The position numbers were made by a program, and so were the translations under genes. The notes beneath the pieces were generated by a model, which saw nothing but the letters and a program-made list of their open reading frames with translations, was not told the origin of the DNA and ran no database searches. 64,000 nt of DNA. It comes from DAOUMF01 sp034408935. GTDB taxonomy: Bacteria > Chloroflexota > Dehalococcoidia > SM23-28-2 > RBG-16-64-32. Position 1 is the stretch's first letter; each line of letters begins with the position of its first letter. Shown one piece after another: positions 59,959-64,000 of the stretch. Location: contig DAOUMV010000021.1 of NCBI GenBank assembly GCA_034408935.1, positions 82,348 to 146,347 on the forward strand, given 5' to 3'.

Positions 59959-60154
59959 AGTGACTGCCGGATCGAAAATCCGGGAGCCACATGGCCCGCG
60001 AAAAGCGTGCAATTGCTATCTAAGGTGAGTGTGGTCGAGTGCCCTAAATCGTCGAATCCCCTAGTCGCGAACGAATCCCCCAGTCAGCATTGACCCGGCG
60101 GCATGGCGAAGATGGCAAGATATGAGCGTTGAGAAGCTGGAAAACGATGGGTAG
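59959..60154. repeat. R1 island-end repeat, copy next to intact tRNA
   Basis: See 55795-55988. It lies directly downstream (minus strand) of the intact tRNA-Lys gene. Confidence 0.85.
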
Positions 60155-60229
60155 TGGAGGGCCCGGTGGGATTCGAACCCACGACTCCCGGATTAAAAGT
60201 CCGGAGCTCTACCGCTGAGCTACGGGCCC
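60155..60229 (-). tRNA. tRNA-Lys (anticodon UUU)
   Basis: A complete cloverleaf: acceptor GGGCCCG/CGGGCCC, D-arm GCTC/GAGC, anticodon stem CCGGA/TCCGG with loop CTTTTAA, T-arm GTGGG TTCGAAT CCCAC, discriminator T and encoded CCA. 72 nt plus CCA. It is the only full tRNA in the window and the attachment target of the islands. Confidence 0.95.
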
Positions 60230-60385
60230 TCGCGCCCCAAGATCGTATCTGGTTTCCTGCATTCAGGCAAACCCAACCATCCCTTGGCTCACTAGTTGCC
60301 GACCAACCAGCGCGGGTGTCCACAGGGCGGGGCGCACCGGTTTCGGTCTGGTGCCCGAAGGACGCCACGGGCGCCCTACTCTCGC

Positions 60386-60409
60386 TGCCAGTGAGTACTC
60401 TCACTGGCA
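60386..60409. terminator. hairpin downstream of aroF
   Basis: A 10-bp stem (TGCCAGTGAG/CTCACTGGCA) with loop TACT, 12 bp past the aroF stop. No T-run, so a weak terminator or processing hairpin. The remaining 60230-60385 shows no gene. Confidence 0.4.
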
Positions 60410-60420
60410 ATGTGCGGACC

Positions 60421-61455
60421 CTACTTCCGGGTCGGCGGCGGGTGGAGAGGCTTGCCGGTGGTGAGAGAGATCGCGCGGACGCGCTCCATAAGCTTGCCGA
60501 AGTTCTCCGGCGTCAGGGTCTGCGCTCCGTCGGAGAGGGCGTGGTCAGGGTCGGGATGGACTTCGATCATGAGGCCGTCCGCGCCGGCGCCGACCGCGCC
60601 GATGGCCACGGGCTCCACTAGGTACCACTTGCCGGTGGCGTGACTGGGGTCGCCGATGATGGGCAGGTGGCTGAGGCGCTTCACGAGAGGGATGGCGTTG
60701 ATGTCGAAGGTGAAGCGGGTGGCGGTTTCGTGGCTCACGATGCCGCGCTCGCACAGGATCACGTCGCTGTTGTCCTGAGAGAGGATGTACTCGGCGGCGA
60801 GGAGCCACTGCTCGATGGTGGCCCACATGCCGCGCTTGAGGAGGACGGGCTTGTGTGCCTCGCCCACCTCGTCCAGGAGGGCGAAGTTCTGCATGTTGCG
60901 GCTGCCGACCTGGAGGACGTCCGCGTAGCGGGCCACGAGCTCGACGTCGCGGGCGTCCATCACCTCGGTGACGATGGGCAGGCCGGTCTCGTCGCGGGCG
61001 GCGGCGAGGATCTGAAGCCCCTGCTCACCGTGGCCGCGGAAGGCGTAAGGGCTTGTGCGAGGCTTGAAGGCACCGCCGCGCAGCATGTGGGCGCCGGCGG
61101 CCTTGACGGCCCGCGCCGTCTCCATCACGTTCTCCTCCGTGTCCACGGAGCAGGGCCCCGCCATGACCACCAGTTGGCCGCCTCCGATCTCCACCGGCCC
61201 AACCCGAACGACGGTGTCCTCTTCCTTGATCTCGCGGCCGGCCAGCTTGTACGGCTTGCTGATGCGGACTACGGAGTCGACGCCGTCGAGGACGCCGAAC
61301 TCGTCCTGCAGCTCCGGGTAGACGGCGCCGAGGATGCCGATGACCGTCCGCTCGGCGCCGCTGGAGAGGTGGTCCTTCAAGCCCATCTCACGGATGCGTT
61401 TCTGCACCGCGAGGATCTGGCCCTCTGTGGCGCTCGTCTTCATTACGACAATCAT
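60421..61455 (-). CDS. aroF: 3-deoxy-7-phosphoheptulonate (DAHP) synthase
   Basis: A 344-aa DAHP synthase of the AroA(I-beta)/KDO8P-synthase-like group with an N-terminal ferredoxin-like regulatory domain (about 1-70). Barrel motifs are VVMAGPCSVDTEENV, LRGGAFKPRTSPYAF, LQVGSRNMQNF, PVLLKRGMWATIEQW, LPIIGDPSHATGKW and GLMIEVHPDPDHALSDGAQ, with metal ligands in GPC, SHATG and EVHPDP. It starts the shikimate pathway from PEP and erythrose-4-phosphate. A TTGACA/TAGCAT promoter precedes it. Confidence 0.93.
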   Translation of the reverse strand: MIVVMKTSATEGQILAVQKRIREMGLKDHLSSGAERTVIGILGAVYPELQDEFGVLDGVDSVVRISKPYKLAGREIKEEDTVVRVGPVEIGGGQLVVMAGPCSVDTEENVMETARAVKAAGAHMLRGGAFKPRTSPYAFRGHGEQGLQILAAARDETGLPIVTEVMDARDVELVARYADVLQVGSRNMQNFALLDEVGEAHKPVLLKRGMWATIEQWLLAAEYILSQDNSDVILCERGIVSHETATRFTFDINAIPLVKRLSHLPIIGDPSHATGKWYLVEPVAIGAVGAGADGLMIEVHPDPDHALSDGAQTLTPENFGKLMERVRAISLTTGKPLHPPPTRK

Positions 61456-61520
61456 GTTGACCCCGCGATTCCCTTTGCTGACCTCATGACGCCAAAAGGA
61501 TATCGCCTGAAGCGGACGAT

Positions 61521-61549
61521 ATGCTACTTCGCGTTCGTTTCCGTGTCAA
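61521..61549 (-). promoter_or_regulatory. promoter of aroF
   Basis: TTGACA at 61544-61549, a 17-bp spacer, and TAGCAT at 61521-61526; aroF starts at 61455. Confidence 0.66.
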
Positions 61550-61677
61550 TCGGGAACCGCTCCGGCCTTCCACCCTCACGCCGCAGGCCACGTGCGCCGA
61601 ACTCGCTTGACCATCCTCGATGAGGCCCATAGGCTGGGCTTGCCACGGTCGGGGAAGGCCGAGATGAAGGAGGAGCG

Positions 61678-62673
61678 ATGATGCGGCTATGCACGTTCGA
61701 AGTTCAGTCCCGCTTTGGAGCCGTTGAGCGCGTGGGGGTGCAGACGCCGTCCGGACGCATTCTTGATCTGAACCTCGCCTACGCGCTGACGCTGGCCGAG
61801 GCGCAGCAGCACCCGCGGGCGCAGGAGATGGCGGATGTGCTGGTGCCGTCAGACATGTTCGATCTCCTGACGAATGGGCAGGTCGGCCGCAACGCGGTGG
61901 ACGAGGCGATGGCCCACCTGGGATCGCGGGTGGACGACCCGGAGTTGACCGGCCCGGACGGCGAGCGGTTGACATACGATATGAGCGAGATCAGGTTGCT
62001 GGCGCCCCTGCCGCGACCCAACTCCATCCGCGACTGTCTCGCCTTCGAGGAGCACGTCAAGAACTCGATGGGTGGGCAAGGGATCCCGCCCGCCTGGTAC
62101 GAGATCCCGATCTACTACAAGGGGAACCCCGACACGGTGGCGGGGCCCGGCGACGACGTGATATGGCCGTCTTACACGCAGCTCTTGGACTACGAGTTGG
62201 AGTTCGCAGCGGTCATTGGTCGGGAGGGTGTGAACATCTCGAAGGAGGAGGCGTGGGAGTATGTTGCCGGCTGCACGATCTTCAACGACGTGTCGGCCCG
62301 CGACATCCAGATGAAAGAGATGTCGTGCATGCTGGGGCCGGCCAAGGGCAAGGACATGGACGGTGGCAACGTCCTGGGGCCGTTCCTCGTGACGTCGGAT
62401 GAGTTCGACCCGCGCAAGGACAACGCGATGGTCGCGCGCGTGAACGGGGAGGAGTGGAGCCGGGGCCTCACGAGCTCGATGTACCACGACTTCGCCACGA
62501 TCATCAGCTACATCAGCGATGGGGAGACGCTCCACATCGGCGACGTCATCGGCTCCGGGACGGTGGGGACGGGCTGCGGCCTCGAGCTCAGGAAATTCCC
62601 CAAGGCGGGCGACCTGATCGAACTCGAGATAGAGGGCATCGGCGTCCTGGCCAACCGCTTCGTCAAGCCGTAG
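61678..62673 (+). CDS. fumarylacetoacetate hydrolase (FAH) family protein
   Basis: A 331-aa FAH-superfamily enzyme: LLDYELEFAAVIGREG (metal-binding Glu), FNDVSARDIQMKEM, KGKDMDGGNVLGPFLVT, and the C-terminal IGSGTVGTGCGLELRKF. It is cytoplasmic and cleaves or decarboxylates a beta-diketone-type acid; substrate unknown. The ATG follows GGAGG. A hotdog thioesterase follows at 125 bp. Confidence 0.88.
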   Translation: MMRLCTFEVQSRFGAVERVGVQTPSGRILDLNLAYALTLAEAQQHPRAQEMADVLVPSDMFDLLTNGQVGRNAVDEAMAHLGSRVDDPELTGPDGERLTYDMSEIRLLAPLPRPNSIRDCLAFEEHVKNSMGGQGIPPAWYEIPIYYKGNPDTVAGPGDDVIWPSYTQLLDYELEFAAVIGREGVNISKEEAWEYVAGCTIFNDVSARDIQMKEMSCMLGPAKGKDMDGGNVLGPFLVTSDEFDPRKDNAMVARVNGEEWSRGLTSSMYHDFATIISYISDGETLHIGDVIGSGTVGTGCGLELRKFPKAGDLIELEIEGIGVLANRFVKP

Positions 62674-62797
62674 CCCCAGGCGGGAAATGAGGCGAAGATG
62701 AGCATGCCCTTCGCCTCTTCGCCCGCGAGATCCCCGACGAGGATTCGATCTACATAGCCCTGGTGCCGTGACGAGTGCGACGAGCGAGGAGGTCCCG

Positions 62798-63238
62798 ATG
62801 CCGGACGACAACCTGGACGCGAGCCTGAAGAACATCGCCAAGGTGGTGGCGATGATGCCCTTCACCAAGCGTATCGGTATGGAGTTCGTGGAGGGCCGCG
62901 AGGGCTACGCCAAGCTCCGTCTTCGCTTCCAGAAGGACAACACCACGGCTTTCGACGCACTCCACGGCGGGGCCATCGCCTCCTTGATCGATACCACCGG
63001 CGCTATGGCCGCCTGGACCACGGCTGATCCCCTCTCTCCCCGATACTTCGGCTCTACGGTGGGGGTGAACGTGAACTACCTCTCCGCCGTCGTCGGTGAG
63101 GACGCCCTCGCGGAGGGGCAGGTGCTGAAGCGGGGCAAGGAGATTATTTACAGCGACGTGCGGGTGGCCAACGCCAGCGGCAAGCTCTGCGCTCAGGGCA
63201 CCGTCGTCTACCGGATCATTGAGCGGGAGGGCGACTAG
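62798..63238 (+). CDS. PaaI-family hotdog thioesterase
   Basis: A 146-aa hotdog-fold thioesterase: MPFTKRIGMEFVEG, AFDALHGGAIASLIDTTGAM (the HGG active-site loop and catalytic acid), and VGVNVNYLSAVVGEDALAEG. It hydrolyses an acyl-CoA, perhaps an aromatic one. The ATG at 62798 has GAGGAGG 5 nt upstream; an earlier GTG lacks this. Neighbouring genes suggest a role in aromatic or acyl catabolism. Confidence 0.87.
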   Translation: MPDDNLDASLKNIAKVVAMMPFTKRIGMEFVEGREGYAKLRLRFQKDNTTAFDALHGGAIASLIDTTGAMAAWTTADPLSPRYFGSTVGVNVNYLSAVVGEDALAEGQVLKRGKEIIYSDVRVANASGKLCAQGTVVYRIIEREGD

Positions 63239-63358
63239 GCGCGGCGGCCCAGCGACAGGGTCCCGCCAGAGGCGGACAGGCAGGGCGAGCGGGCGGGGCC
63301 AATCCGTCCCCGTGATCCGCCGCTGCCGGGCGCGGGCAGGCGACCGGGGCCGTGGCGA

Positions 63359-63386
63359 TTGACAGGCTACGCGGCGTGGGTATAAT
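63359..63386 (+). promoter_or_regulatory. full-consensus sigma70 promoter
   Basis: TTGACA at 63359-63364, a 16-bp spacer, and TATAAT at 63381-63386: all twelve consensus bases. The leader to ATG 63460 is about 67 nt, with AGGGGG ahead of the start. The strongest promoter in the window. Confidence 0.82.
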
Positions 63387-63459
63387 GGGGGCGGCTGTTG
63401 AGGACGGCTCCTGTGGGGGAGGCGCCTCTTAGTGCCCAAGGCTGAAAGGAAGGGGGCCG

Positions 63460-64000
63460 ATGCGATACCCGCGATTCGCTCTGTTTGGACTGGTGATGGT
63501 GGCGGTGATGGTCACTGCCGCGATGCTGTTGACGCCTTGGCCCGGCGCTCGGGCCACCGAGGACAGCGACGGGGACGGCATCCCGAACGCGGAGGACAAC
63601 TGTCCGCTAACGGTGAATCCTGGGCAGGAGAACGGGGTACATCCTGAGACGCCGGCGGGGGATCACTGCGAGGATCCGGACGGGGACGGTGTGTACGACA
63701 TCAGCGACAACTGTCCGGACATTTGGCAGATAGTGCAGATAGACTGGGACGGGGACGGAGTGGGCGAGCCGGGCGAGCCGGACCGTGACAACGACGGGAT
63801 TTGCGACGGGGGGGAGTCGTTACCGGACGGGACGCGTGGGACGCCAGCAAGGGGGTGCGAGGCTGGGCCGGACAACTGTTTGATCACGTACAATCCGAAT
63901 CAGGAGGACTTTGACGGGGACGGCATCCCGAACGCGGAGGACAACTGTCCGCTAACGGTGAATCCTGGGCAGGAGAACGGGGTACATCCTGAGACGCCGG
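63460..64000 (+). CDS. secreted thrombospondin type-3 repeat (calcium-binding) protein, 5' part
   Basis: 180 codons, cut by the window end. The signal peptide (RYPRFALFGLVMVAVMVTAA) is followed directly by repeats of DSDGDGIPNAEDNCPLTVNP, DPDGDGVYDISDNCPD and DRDNDGICDGGES type: calcium-binding Asp loops with paired Cys, as in thrombospondin type-3 repeats of bacterial surface proteins. An 88-bp segment recurs exactly at 345-bp spacing. Probably an adhesin or S-layer-associated protein, highly expressed given its promoter. Confidence 0.82.
   Translation, partial: MRYPRFALFGLVMVAVMVTAAMLLTPWPGARATEDSDGDGIPNAEDNCPLTVNPGQENGVHPETPAGDHCEDPDGDGVYDISDNCPDIWQIVQIDWDGDGVGEPGEPDRDNDGICDGGESLPDGTRGTPARGCEAGPDNCLITYNPNQEDFDGDGIPNAEDNCPLTVNPGQENGVHPETP
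63568..63655 (+). repeat. 88-bp exact repeat, copy 1
   Basis: Identical to 63913-64000. The distance, 345 bp (115 codons), keeps the frame. Confidence 0.9.
63913..64000 (+). repeat. 88-bp exact repeat, copy 2 (may continue past the window)
   Basis: Exact copy of 63568-63655 up to the last base of the window, so the repeat unit may be longer. Confidence 0.9.

Larger units (their letters stand above)
55989..60154. mobile_element. tRNA-Lys-bounded module C (SBP/MMPL island)
   Basis: From the intact tRNA-Lys at 60155: R1, then the MMPL gene and the binding-protein gene, R2 (56163-56037), then a perfect 48-nt tRNA fragment. About 4.2 kb. Perfect direct repeats of the tRNA 3' half at both borders are the hallmark of site-specific integration at a tRNA gene. 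No integrase is inside. Confidence 0.75.

Overview
The window is high-GC bacterial chromosome. Twin glucose/sorbosone-dehydrogenase-like lipoproteins, a polyprenyl-phosphate-mannose glycosylation cluster, GtrA proteins, ThiO/ThiE, MenG and a thrombospondin-type-3-repeat surface protein together suggest a Chloroflexota (Dehalococcoidia-like) genome. That placement is inference; no rRNA or ribosomal marker is present. Where promoters can be read they look like sigma70 (TTGACA, 16-18 nt, TANNNT).

Layout. 1-2.5 kb: thiO end and thiE (convergent), a membrane protein, and a zinc-ribbon/small-membrane pair with a long structured leader. 2.5-7 kb: c-di-GMP signalling (GGDEF protein; sigma-like factor followed by a GGDEF/HD-GYP enzyme; OmpR-type regulator with a degenerate receiver). 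7-16 kb: FMN-binding-split protein, D-aminoacylase-like amidohydrolase, metallo-beta-lactamase-fold hydrolase, yidD, secreted unknowns, a lipoprotein hydrolase, two SDRs and menG. 16-33.4 kb: envelope glycosylation, with an alkaline-phosphatase-superfamily membrane protein, a NoeA-like methyltransferase, two sugar-dehydrogenase lipoproteins, four GT-C-type membrane glycosyltransferases, a polyprenyl-phosphate mannose synthase, a GDP-sugar epimerase/reductase and two GtrA proteins. The synthase would charge the lipid carrier, GtrA proteins may help flip it, and the GT-C enzymes would use it outside. 33.7-40.1 kb: PIN protein, radical SAM enzyme, acidic lipoprotein, and a PAS/GGDEF/EAL sensor. 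40.5-47.9 kb: a four-gene double ABC exporter, ADP-ribosylglycohydrolase plus ribokinase, and an Rrf2 regulator with a membrane protein.

48.2-60.2 kb is the most unusual part. An intact tRNA-Lys(UUU) gene at 60155-60229 is followed downstream, on its own strand, by three further copies of its 3' half (55989, 53856, 48263). These cut the region into three modules: (C) a periplasmic-binding-like protein plus an MMPL transporter, (B) a two-gene ABC exporter, and (A) two spore-photolyase-like radical SAM proteins, a methyltransferase-like protein and a CoA-ligase-like protein. Modules B and C share both terminal sequences (about 195 bp on one side, about 125 bp on the other) but carry unrelated cargo, and none encodes a recombinase. 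The tRNA fragments diverge more with distance from the intact gene. This looks like serial accretion of small non-autonomous cargo islands at one tRNA gene.

Elsewhere the window holds many decayed tandem duplications: ends of paralogous genes beside intact copies at 16.7/20.6 kb, 25.8/29.3 kb and 48.0 kb, and short direct repeats around single genes at 12.0/13.4 kb and 36.8/40.4 kb. The window ends with aroF, an FAH-family hydrolase, a hotdog thioesterase, and a calcium-binding-repeat surface protein behind a full-consensus promoter, cut off by the window edge.
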